Assembly: GCA_024400715.1 (NCBI GenBank)
Contig: JAKSMH010000052.1
Span: 1 to 6,905 of the forward strand
DNA: 6,905 bases
Origin: Bacteroidales bacterium
GTDB lineage: Bacteria; Bacteroidota; Bacteroidia; Bacteroidales; WCHB1-69
Reading direction: 5' to 3'
Shown here: positions 1-6,866 of the stretch, piece by piece
Numbering within the stretch: position 1 is the first letter of the stretch
Layout: each line of letters opens with the position of its first letter
Position numbers and translations under genes: made by a program
Notes under the pieces: generated by a model
Told to the model about the DNA's origin: nothing
Database searches by the model: none
Seen by the model: the letters and a program-made list of their open reading frames with translations, nothing else

Positions 1-1
1 C

Positions 2-1756
2 GTCTTTATGATTTTCTACAGGCTCCTTGCCAGCGTGCTGAGTTTTGTGGTAATGCGTTTAGTGGTGCGAAAACGGCTGCGAGAGGATCGTCTGGATAGG
101 CACAAGTGGTTTCCCGCCACGGTGGCATTTGGCGTGGCGGTTTTTGCGATTTCCATTATGATAGCTAAGATTTTCGTGAAGCAGAATTTTATCGTTATGG
201 CTATCGATATTATGATCATTTTCGCATGGCTTATGGAAGTCATCCTGCTTTCCTTGCTGATTCGCTTGAATGGAACGCAAATCCGTCCCGGAATCAAGGT
301 GTATGTGCCTTTCTTGACCATGTCGTTTCTGGTGATTGCGTTCCGTATCATTTTGATTCCCAATAACATGGTGAATTTGCTTTATCCCCCCATCTTGATT
401 GCCTTTACGATTTGGCAATTGGTGGTTTTAAAGAGAAATTTGGGTAAATTGCCAGATAGCGATATCATTTATGCGGTGATTTCCCTGACAGCGATGATCG
501 TGTCCTGTGTCGCTTCCTGGTTGGGTTTTGTGCTGCTGGCCGTTCAAATTATGATTTGGTGGATGATACTCTTGGCTGCTATTCAAACCCTTACCTGCTT
601 CTATGACTTGGCCAAGAGATACGAAGCCCGTTCTTTGGTGCGCAAGATAGCAGAACGAAAAAAAATCAAGGTGAATAATGAAAATGAAACGAAGAAACTG
701 CATAGAAGTCTTCAGACGAAGTTGGAAAAAGGCGAATATATTTCCGATACTTGGTTGCACGATTTTATCTGTCGGGCAATGTTGCCGATTTTGGCGGTTT
801 TGTCGGTCCCTGCCAGTATCTATTTCGCAGCCGGCATTTTCGAAATGAATTCTATCTGTATTAAGATTTTCCTCTATCCGTTTATTGATAAGGCTGGCGT
901 AATTCAACTTTCACTCTTCAAAATCTGCTTGGTCTTGTGCCTGTTTTTCTTCTTCAGGTATATGAATTATGTGGTAAAGGCCTTTTACCATCTGTTCAGA
1001 AAACGTAGAACCAAAAACTCTCAATCTTCAAGCAATATATCCTTGGCCAACAATGTTATTTCCATTGTGGTATGGGGTATTTTCGCCATTTCGTCATTGG
1101 TGATTCTGCGTGTGCCAAGCACGGGCATTTCAATTGTGATGGCAGGTTTGGCTACCGGTCTCGGTTTCGCTATGAAGGACTTGCTCGAAAACTTTGTTTA
1201 TGGCATATCGCTGATGGCGGGGCGTTTGAGAGTGGGGGATTACATCGAATGTGACGGCATCGAGGGGGAAGTTGACAGTATTAATTATCAGAGTACGCAA
1301 ATCGTGACCATTGACGGTTGCGTGTTGGCTTTCCAAAATTCGGCCCTTTTTAGCAAGAATTTTAAGAATATGACGCGAAATCACGGCTATGTAATGGTTT
1401 CGATTCCCGTTGGTGTGGCTTACGGTGTGAACGTATCACAAGTGCGTGAAATACTGAAAGATGCAGTGAAGCCGCTGGTTAAAAAGAATAAAGCGGGAAA
1501 AGACTATGTTGATGTCAAACAGGGAATACAGGTGATTTTTGACGGTTTTGGCGATAATAGCGTCAATTTGACGGTGCGGTGCTGGATACTGGCTGAAGAA
1601 AAAATCAATTACATTCCTATGGTGAACGAAGCCGTTTATAACGCTTTGAATGAAAATCACATAAAAATTCCATTCCCACAGCGTGATGTCTATGTACGTC
1701 ATTTTGAGATGCCAGAAAAACCTAAAGAAGGTAATGAAAAAACTGACAGAAAATAA
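2..1756 (+). CDS. MscS-family mechanosensitive ion channel, large multi-pass form (5' end probably outside window)
   Basis: Predicted inner-membrane channel that opens under membrane tension to release solutes during hypo-osmotic shock. Numbering below starts at the ATG at position 8. The N-terminal part carries roughly nine or ten hydrophobic segments (about residues 5-19, 37-56, 62-86, 98-116, 124-141, 152-197, 256-278, 301-325, 348-368). A charged cytoplasmic loop at about 198-250 interrupts them. The MscS core follows. The Gly/Ala-rich pore helix (373-403) contains AGLATGLGFAMKD at 379-391. The beta domain (about 404-458) has RVGDYIECDGIEGEV and a degenerate form of the PNG motif (FQNSALF, 442-448). 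The alpha/beta C-terminal domain ends with IPFPQRDVYVR at 554-564, followed by a short charged tail. At 582 residues or more it is about twice the size of E. coli MscS (286 aa) and belongs with the larger MscS paralogues. The frame stays open to the left edge, so the ATG at 8 may be internal. The family call is firm; the physiological role and true start are not. Confidence 0.9.
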   Translation, partial: VFMIFYRLLASVLSFVVMRLVVRKRLREDRLDRHKWFPATVAFGVAVFAISIMIAKIFVKQNFIVMAIDIMIIFAWLMEVILLSLLIRLNGTQIRPGIKVYVPFLTMSFLVIAFRIILIPNNMVNLLYPPILIAFTIWQLVVLKRNLGKLPDSDIIYAVISLTAMIVSCVASWLGFVLLAVQIMIWWMILLAAIQTLTCFYDLAKRYEARSLVRKIAERKKIKVNNENETKKLHRSLQTKLEKGEYISDTWLHDFICRAMLPILAVLSVPASIYFAAGIFEMNSICIKIFLYPFIDKAGVIQLSLFKICLVLCLFFFFRYMNYVVKAFYHLFRKRRTKNSQSSSNISLANNVISIVVWGIFAISSLVILRVPSTGISIVMAGLATGLGFAMKDLLENFVYGISLMAGRLRVGDYIECDGIEGEVDSINYQSTQIVTIDGCVLAFQNSALFSKNFKNMTRNHGYVMVSIPVGVAYGVNVSQVREILKDAVKPLVKKNKAGKDYVDVKQGIQVIFDGFGDNSVNLTVRCWILAEEKINYIPMVNEAVYNALNENHIKIPFPQRDVYVRHFEMPEKPKEGNEKTDRK

Positions 1757-1785
1757 ATTGGAATTATTCATTTAAGTCTTGTCAA

Positions 1786-1901
1786 GAGATTCCGTTCTCT
1801 GCTTCGCTTCGGCGAAATGGCGACGAACCATACCGCCCAACATAGGTATGACCTGTCGCCATTCCGATGTTCCCGATGTATGGAGGAACCATCGGAATCT
1901 C
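1786..1901. repeat. Nested palindromic element with 9-bp terminal inverted repeats (REP/MITE-like or structured RNA)
   Basis: Non-coding stretch between the channel gene and hutU, densely packed with inverted repeats. The outer arms are GAGATTCCG (1786-1794) and CGGAATCTC (1893-1901). Inside lie a hairpin with a TTCG tetraloop (TTCGC 1803-1807 with GCGAA 1812-1816), a two-part hairpin (ATGGCGAC 1817-1824 with GTCGCCAT 1855-1862, and CATACC 1829-1834 with GGTATG 1845-1850), and a third hairpin (ATTCCGATG 1861-1869 with CATCGGAAT 1890-1898, extended by TTCC/GGAA). AGAGA (1785-1789) and TCTCT (1796-1800) form a further small stem. No T-run follows the last stem, so it is not a classical intrinsic terminator for the channel gene. 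A non-ATG reading frame crosses it, but the palindromes argue against coding. Whether it is a dispersed element or a functional RNA cannot be decided from one copy. Confidence 0.6.
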
Positions 1902-1917
1902 AATAAGGTTAAAGAAC

Positions 1918-1933
1918 TATTTTTGTATTTTTG
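1918..1933 (+). promoter_or_regulatory. Putative Bacteroidota -7 promoter element(s) for hutU, tandem TATTTTTG
   Basis: Two directly adjacent copies of TATTTTTG (1918-1925 and 1926-1933) each match the Bacteroidota -7 consensus TAnnTTTG. The second copy lies 36 bp before the hutU ATG, so transcription would start near 1938-1940 with a leader of about 30 nt, a normal length. I see no clear TTG/TTTG -33 element at the expected spacing (about 1895-1907). The region is A/T-rich, so a chance match is possible. Confidence 0.5.
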
Positions 1934-1969
1934 CAATCTTATATTTAATGTTTTTAAAATTATCGAAAT

Positions 1970-3970
1970 ATGACTTTGCAAGAATTTCAAAATGACCTCA
2001 GACAGGGAATCCCGGCAACATTGCCGGCTCCCAAACCATACGACACTTCGGTAAATCACGCTCCGAAGAGAAAAGACATTCTGACCAAAGAGGAAAAACA
2101 ATTGGCTTTGAGGAACGCTTTGCGCTACTTCGACCCTTCGCTGCACGCCCAGCTGGCTCCTGAGTTTATGCAGGAATTGCACGATTATGGTCGTATTTAT
2201 ATGTACCGTCTTCGTCCGGATTATCCTATGTATGCTCGTCCCATCGAAGATTATCCCGCCCAATGTCGTCAGGCGGCGGCCATTATGCTGATGATTCAAA
2301 ATAACCTTGATCCGGCCGTGGCCCAGCATCCGCACGAACTGATTACTTACGGCGGTAACGGCGCCGTTTTCCAGAACTGGGCTCAATATCGCCTGGTTAT
2401 GAAATATTTGTCGGAAATGACCGACGAGCAGACTTTGGTAATGTATTCAGGTCATCCAATGGGTCTGTTTCCTTCCCATAAAGACGCTCCCCGTGTCGTG
2501 GTAACCAATGGTATGGTGATTCCTAACTATTCTAAACCCGATCATTGGGAACGTTTCAATGCAATGGGCGTAAGCCAGTACGGCCAAATGACAGCGGGTT
2601 CCTATATGTACATCGGACCTCAGGGCATTGTGCACGGTACAACGATTACCGTGTTGAACGCCTGCCGTAAAATCGGTGGCGGTGCCGCTGGAAAATTGTT
2701 TGTGACCGCGGGCTTGGGTGGTATGTCAGGAGCACAGCCCAAGGCCGGAGATATTGCCGGTGTGGTTTCAATTACCGCCGAAATCAATCCTTCCGCAAGC
2801 CAAAAACGTTTCGCACAGGGCTGGGTGGACGAGGTTTGCGATGACTTGGACGTGCTGATGAAGAAAGTTGACGAAGCCCGTCAACAGAAAATCGCCAAGT
2901 CTTTTGCTTATCAAGGAAATATCGTGGATTTATGGGAATATTGCGCTGCTCACCATATTCAGGTTGACTTGGGTTCGGACCAGACTTCTTTGCACAATCC
3001 TTGGGCTGGTGGTTATTATCCAGTGGGTTATTCTTTTGAGGAATCCAAACGGATGATGGCTGAAGAACCCGAAAAATTCAAGGAAGCCGTCCAGGCAAGT
3101 TTGCGTCGTCACGTGGCTGCCGTCAACCAATTGGCTGCCAACGGAATGTATTTCTTCGATTACGGCAATGCCTTCCTCTTGGAGTCAAGCCGTGCCGGTG
3201 CCGACATTATGAAGGAGGATGGCACTTTCCGTTATCCTTCCTACGTTCAGGATATTATGGGACCAATGTGTTTCGACTACGGTTTCGGTCCTTTCCGCTG
3301 GGTTTGTACTTCTGGAAAAGCCGAAGACCTCGATATGACCGACCAGTTGGCCATCGACGTGTTGGAGGAAATTATGAAAAATTCCCCAGCCGAAATCCAA
3401 CAGCAAATGCGTGACAACATTACTTGGATCAAGGGCGCCAAGGCCAATAAGTTGGTGGTTGGTTCGCAAGCCCGTATTTTGTATGCCGATGCAGAAGGTC
3501 GTATCAAGATTGCTAAAGCTTTCAACGATGCTATCAAGTCGGGCAAACTTTCCGCTCCCGTGGTCTTGGGTCGCGACCTTCATGATGTTTCTGGTACCGA
3601 CTCTCCGTTCAGAGAAACTTCCAACATTTACGACGGTTCCTCTTTCACCGCCGATATGGCCATCCAGAATGTTATTGGCGACTCTTTCCGTGGTGCCACC
3701 TGGGTGTCTATCCACAACGGCGGCGGCGTTGGCTGGGGCGAAGTTATCAACGGCGGTTTCGGTATGCTGCTCGATGGTTCTGAGGACGCTGACCGAAGAC
3801 TGCACAATATGCTCTATTGGGATGTGAACAACGGTATTGCTCGTCGTGCCTGGGCTCGTAACGATGGTGCTATGTTTGCCATTAAGCGTGCGATGAGTTT
3901 GAATACTAATTTGAAAGTGACCATCGCCAATATCGCCGACGATAAATTGATTGATCAACTTGTGAAATAA
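1970..3970 (+). CDS. hutU: Urocanate hydratase (urocanase), long form
   Basis: Cytosolic enzyme of histidine degradation (EC 4.2.1.49). It converts urocanate and water to 4-imidazolone-5-propanoate, using tightly bound NAD+ as an electrophile. Visible family blocks are YGGNGAVFQNW (127-137), the glycine-rich NAD-binding segment VTAGLGGMSGAQPKA (245-259), DYGNAFL (397-403), FDYGFGPFRWVCTSG (435-449), VGSQARILYAD (497-507), RDLHDVSGTDSPFRET (535-550) and HNGGGVGWGEVINGGFG (582-598). At 666 residues it matches the long class that includes the animal enzyme (about 676 aa), not the roughly 555-residue enzyme of Pseudomonas or E. coli relatives. Consistent with this, the short-form signature FQGLPARICW, which carries the active-site cysteine, is replaced by VGSQARILYAD. 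The ATG at 1970 follows an A/T-rich leader without a Shine-Dalgarno motif. A lipoprotein gene follows after 18 bp. No other hut gene lies within the window, so substrate supply must come from elsewhere. The ORF is intact and the call is strong. Confidence 0.97.
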   Translation: MTLQEFQNDLRQGIPATLPAPKPYDTSVNHAPKRKDILTKEEKQLALRNALRYFDPSLHAQLAPEFMQELHDYGRIYMYRLRPDYPMYARPIEDYPAQCRQAAAIMLMIQNNLDPAVAQHPHELITYGGNGAVFQNWAQYRLVMKYLSEMTDEQTLVMYSGHPMGLFPSHKDAPRVVVTNGMVIPNYSKPDHWERFNAMGVSQYGQMTAGSYMYIGPQGIVHGTTITVLNACRKIGGGAAGKLFVTAGLGGMSGAQPKAGDIAGVVSITAEINPSASQKRFAQGWVDEVCDDLDVLMKKVDEARQQKIAKSFAYQGNIVDLWEYCAAHHIQVDLGSDQTSLHNPWAGGYYPVGYSFEESKRMMAEEPEKFKEAVQASLRRHVAAVNQLAANGMYFFDYGNAFLLESSRAGADIMKEDGTFRYPSYVQDIMGPMCFDYGFGPFRWVCTSGKAEDLDMTDQLAIDVLEEIMKNSPAEIQQQMRDNITWIKGAKANKLVVGSQARILYADAEGRIKIAKAFNDAIKSGKLSAPVVLGRDLHDVSGTDSPFRETSNIYDGSSFTADMAIQNVIGDSFRGATWVSIHNGGGVGWGEVINGGFGMLLDGSEDADRRLHNMLYWDVNNGIARRAWARNDGAMFAIKRAMSLNTNLKVTIANIADDKLIDQLVK

Positions 3971-3988
3971 AATAGTCTGATTTCTCTT

Positions 3989-4888
3989 ATGGCTTGGCTG
4001 TCTCGTAATTTAGGCAAAATGACGTGTTGGCTTTCCTGCCTGTTGTGTCTCTTCCTTTTGGGTGGATGTAGGCAGAAAAAGACGGAGATCGTCATCGTTC
4101 CGGATGTGCAGAAAAACCATTTGCAGCGGAATCATATTTATGGCCAGGTTAAGGAAATCACAAGCTGTACCCTGGTCGTTGACCCGTCTGTGATGGTTTC
4201 CGACAGCTTGGCTTCGGATTCGTTGGCCTTTGATACGGCGTACATTTTCATCCAGCAGTACAGTCCCGATGGTTATCTTTTGGCGACCTATAAGTTGTCT
4301 CCCCAACACGACACCATGCTCGCCCGTTCGTTCTCGTATTATCCTGATGCCCGCCAAAAAGGTTGGACAGAGCATGATTACCAGGAAGGCACCAACGTGT
4401 CTTGCCAGTATGAATACGATATGAACGATTTTTTGTCAGCCGAGAAAATCTTTTCCGACGATTCCCTGCTGATGAATACGACTTACAAGACCGATGGGGT
4501 AGGGAATGTCGTGGAAATGGTTCGCCATTATGAAGGGTATGCGGTGAAAAATACTTCCCAATACAATGAATTGGGCTTGCTGACCCGCATTAACGAGTAC
4601 GATCCTTCGGGAAAGGTGTATAAGTACGTCACCATTGAATATGACAATTATGGGGATGAAGTGAATCGAAGGGCCTTCAAAGGCAAAAATGACCTGATAG
4701 AATATACTTATACTCAGTATAATCAAGATGGTTCCCTCTTGAAAGTGCTTTTTGAGGACCGAATCCATCATACGAAAGAACAAAACGATTATTCTGCCCA
4801 CGATAAATGGAAGAATTGGACGGTTGAAACAAGAACTAAGGACAAACAATTGATTTACAAAAGAATAAGAACGTATATCTATTATTAA
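3989..4888 (+). CDS. Putative lipoprotein with degenerate YD/RHS-like repeats, function unknown
   Basis: No specific family is recognised. Residues 1-27 look like a lipoprotein signal: basic n-region (R6, K10), hydrophobic stretch 12-24 and lipobox LGGC with Cys27 as the lipidation site. A start at Met11 would lack positive charge, so the first ATG is preferred. Residue +2 is Arg, so there is no Asp retention signal, and the outer membrane is the likely destination. From about residue 88 the chain is a series of roughly 25-residue tyrosine/aspartate/glycine-rich units, for example YSPDGYLL (91), YEYDMNDFL (141), YNELGLLTRINEYDPSGK (192), IEYDNYGDEV (216) and YNQDGSLL (244), closing with HDKWKNWT (271-278). 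These resemble degenerate YD repeats, which form beta-rich extracellular strips. No RHS core or toxin domain is present. The gene starts 18 bp after hutU with no visible promoter, so co-transcription is likely. A metabolic link to histidine use is not shown. Confidence 0.75.
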   Translation: MAWLSRNLGKMTCWLSCLLCLFLLGGCRQKKTEIVIVPDVQKNHLQRNHIYGQVKEITSCTLVVDPSVMVSDSLASDSLAFDTAYIFIQQYSPDGYLLATYKLSPQHDTMLARSFSYYPDARQKGWTEHDYQEGTNVSCQYEYDMNDFLSAEKIFSDDSLLMNTTYKTDGVGNVVEMVRHYEGYAVKNTSQYNELGLLTRINEYDPSGKVYKYVTIEYDNYGDEVNRRAFKGKNDLIEYTYTQYNQDGSLLKVLFEDRIHHTKEQNDYSAHDKWKNWTVETRTKDKQLIYKRIRTYIYY

Positions 4889-4910
4889 TCTTAATAAAAT
4901 TAATTAAAAA

Positions 4911-5315
4911 ATGGATTTATCTAAAATTTTATCTGTAACTGGAAAAAGTGGTTTATTCAAACTTATCTCCCACAACAAAAGCAGTTTTATTGTAGAATCT
5001 TTGACAGACGGCAAGCGTTTGCCGGTTTTCCCCAACGATGGTGTGGCCACGCTGGATAATATATCTATTTTCACAGAAGATAACGACACTCCCTTGCAGA
5101 ATGTGTTTTTGTCTATTTTCAAGAAGGAAAATGGTGCTGCCGCTAATGTGAATCTCTCTGATTCAAAGGCGTTAAAAGCCTATTTTGAAGAAATTCTGCC
5201 TGATTATGACCGCGAAAGGGTTTATGTTTCCAATATGAAGAAAGTCGTTCTTTGGTACAATCAACTCATCGAAAAGGGTCTAATCGACGATAAACAAGAA
5301 GAAACTAAGGAATAA
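4911..5315 (+). CDS. DUF5606-type conserved Bacteroidota protein
   Basis: Small soluble 134-residue protein. It has no signal peptide or membrane segment, so it is probably cytoplasmic. The N-terminal pattern DLSKILSVTGKSGLFKLIS (2-20), then FIVESLTDGKRLPV (26-39) and LDNISIFTEDNDTPLQNVF (48-66), matches what I recall of DUF5606. The C-terminal half (about 67-122), with KKENGAA (71-77), LKAYFEEILPDYDRERVYVSNMKK (88-111) and WYNQLIEKG (115-123), matches the DUF that normally follows it. The length fits the family, which is widespread in Bacteroidota and has no established function. The start is preceded by an A-rich leader with no Shine-Dalgarno motif. It lies 22 bp after the lipoprotein gene and may share its transcript. 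The hairpin at 5328-5349, directly downstream, could end that transcript. Confidence 0.85.
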   Translation: MDLSKILSVTGKSGLFKLISHNKSSFIVESLTDGKRLPVFPNDGVATLDNISIFTEDNDTPLQNVFLSIFKKENGAAANVNLSDSKALKAYFEEILPDYDRERVYVSNMKKVVLWYNQLIEKGLIDDKQEETKE

Positions 5316-5327
5316 TTGAATGGAAAT

Positions 5328-5349
5328 TGTCGCCGAATTAATGGCGACA
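5328..5349 (+). terminator. Hairpin in the DUF5606/495-aa gene gap, possible terminator or attenuator
   Basis: A perfect 7-bp inverted repeat, TGTCGCC (5328-5334) and GGCGACA (5343-5349), encloses an 8-nt loop. It begins 13 bp after the DUF5606 stop codon. The following sequence (TCATTCTTTCT) is pyrimidine-rich but has no uninterrupted T-run, so intrinsic termination may be weak or partial. The next gene starts 29 bp after the stem, leaving little room for a separate promoter, and I see no TAnnTTTG there. Partial read-through is therefore plausible. Confidence 0.5.
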
Positions 5350-5378
5350 TCATTCTTTCTACTTAAAAATCAGTCAAT

Positions 5379-6866
5379 ATGAATGGAAACACAAACACCA
5401 AAGCATGGATTATCACTTCCGCAGTGGTTGGAATCGTGCTGATTTTGGCGGCTATCTTTTTCTATCATAATTTTTTCAGACAGACGAAGGCCCCATTAAT
5501 AGAAACGGTTCCCGCAGATGCGGCGTTCGTCTTTGAAATCAACGACAATGAGGAATTTGTCAAGTCTTCGGCTTCGTTGATACCGTATTTGACCGACTTG
5601 TTTGCTTTGGATGGTTTGGCTGGTTTTGAGTCTTTCTTGGAAAAAATGTCGAAGAAAGACGAACCGATATTGGTGTCCGGTTTTGTGGAAGACGATATCG
5701 TGGTTCCCGTCTTTTCTACCCGTATGGACGAGCATTATTTCAAGAATCTGTTGAAACTCTTGCAAATAGATCCGCGAAACAACATTAAGTTTGAAGAATG
5801 TGAAATCTATGCCTACGGAACGCATTACAAGGATTTTAAATTCGTTTTTCATAATAATATCTTTTCCGTTTCCGAAGATGTTGAATTGCTGAAGAAAACC
5901 ATTGTCCAACTGAAGTATCCCAAGGGGCTGACCAACGACAAGTCCTTCGGGGAACTGCATAAATTGGTGGAAAAGAATGTGAAACAGAATTGGTTACTAA
6001 TCAATCCGACGGTTTATATACCTTTTCTGGCGTCTAAAACGGATGAGACTCTGCAATCTTTTGGCGAAAGTATCAAGGAAATGGGTGACTGGTGTGCCTA
6101 CCAATTGCGTTTTACCGATGATGAAATGTTCCTTTCGGGTTATGTTTACACCGACGCCCCCAAGGTGCTAAAATATGCTGATGCTAAAGCTGCAGAGGAA
6201 TTTCCGCAGCGTGTTGTTCCAGTGTCGGCAATGTCGATGACCATTGTTGACAATGCCAACCAAAACGCCATGCTCGAATATTTCAAAAAGGACAATTCGT
6301 TGGCAAAATCTGACCCGGTGAATGATTATCAAAGGATTTCGCCGTTACAGTCCATTTTCTTTTCATTGCCAGGAGATTCGGTAACGTACCATTATTGTGC
6401 ACTGAAATTGGATACGCTGAAGGCATCTTTTGCGTCATTCTTCCCAGATTCCGTATATGCTGATTCTATATTGCGGACTTCTACGAACGGCATTTATCCT
6501 TGTGATGCCGTAAATTTTGCAGGATTGTTTTCCACTAAGGCACAAAATGACGAGTATCGCTATTTTATGCCCGTTAAGGATTATTTCATTCTTGCCGATA
6601 CCACGTCAAGTCTGGAGCATTATAAAGCGGTCGTGAAAAACGAAAATTTCATCGAGTCAAGTAATGTTTATCGTTTTGCGGCCAGCAATACTCCTTCGGA
6701 CGCAGTGTTTACCTTTGTTTTCCTTAATAATGATGAAACTCTTGGGAAAAATATGAATCGGGATTATGCCAAGAAGAGTTCAATGAACGCTTTAAAGGTG
6801 ATGGTCTTTTCGCACGCAGTGCCCGATAAGAAAATGGTGAGTTGCAATATCTATATGAAATTCTAA
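5379..6866 (+). CDS. Membrane-anchored hypothetical protein, possibly DUF3352-like
   Basis: A 495-residue protein with one N-terminal membrane helix (about residues 9-28, IITSAVVGIVLILAAIFFY). A lysine precedes the helix (K8) and there is no lipobox, so it probably acts as an uncleaved anchor with residues 35-495 outside the cytoplasm. The anchored domain opens with ETVPADAAFVFEIND (42-56), which resembles the opening of DUF3352-type proteins of Bacteroidota. That match is from memory and weak. The rest alternates beta-like segments and charged helices, with no cysteine-rich, metal-binding or catalytic motif that I recognise. The related openings at 45-55 (PADAAFVFEIN) and 439-450 (PSDAVFTFVFLN) suggest two similar subdomains. 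The ATG at 5379 follows an A/T-rich leader with no Shine-Dalgarno. The next gene starts directly after its stop, which implies co-transcription. The coding call is strong; function is unknown. Confidence 0.8.
   Translation: MNGNTNTKAWIITSAVVGIVLILAAIFFYHNFFRQTKAPLIETVPADAAFVFEINDNEEFVKSSASLIPYLTDLFALDGLAGFESFLEKMSKKDEPILVSGFVEDDIVVPVFSTRMDEHYFKNLLKLLQIDPRNNIKFEECEIYAYGTHYKDFKFVFHNNIFSVSEDVELLKKTIVQLKYPKGLTNDKSFGELHKLVEKNVKQNWLLINPTVYIPFLASKTDETLQSFGESIKEMGDWCAYQLRFTDDEMFLSGYVYTDAPKVLKYADAKAAEEFPQRVVPVSAMSMTIVDNANQNAMLEYFKKDNSLAKSDPVNDYQRISPLQSIFFSLPGDSVTYHYCALKLDTLKASFASFFPDSVYADSILRTSTNGIYPCDAVNFAGLFSTKAQNDEYRYFMPVKDYFILADTTSSLEHYKAVVKNENFIESSNVYRFAASNTPSDAVFTFVFLNNDETLGKNMNRDYAKKSSMNALKVMVFSHAVPDKKMVSCNIYMKF

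Noticed and set aside
1757..1901. Intrinsic terminator for the channel gene
   Set aside because: Strong stems are present, but none is followed by a T-run, so I describe the region as a palindromic element.
1918..1933. CRISPR or other direct-repeat array
   Set aside because: There are only two 8-bp copies with no spacers, and no cas genes nearby.
1779..1973. 64-codon + strand frame across the gap before hutU, without an ATG start
   Set aside because: It begins at a TTG, coincides with the nested palindromes and the promoter-like repeat, and overlaps the hutU start. The structure explains the sequence better than a coding gene does.
1772..2386. 204-codon minus-strand frame covering the gap and the hutU 5' region
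   Set aside because: It overlaps a firmly identified hutU on the other strand and crosses the palindromic element. Its translation shows no recognisable domain.
3185..3958. 257-codon minus-strand frame opposite the hutU 3' half
   Set aside because: It is a long antisense open frame, a common by-product of codon bias in a conserved gene. Its histidine- and valine-rich translation resembles no family.
3989..4888. RHS/YD-repeat polymorphic toxin
   Set aside because: It has only a few degenerate repeats, no RHS core motif, no C-terminal toxin domain and no small immunity gene pairing beyond the conserved DUF5606 protein.
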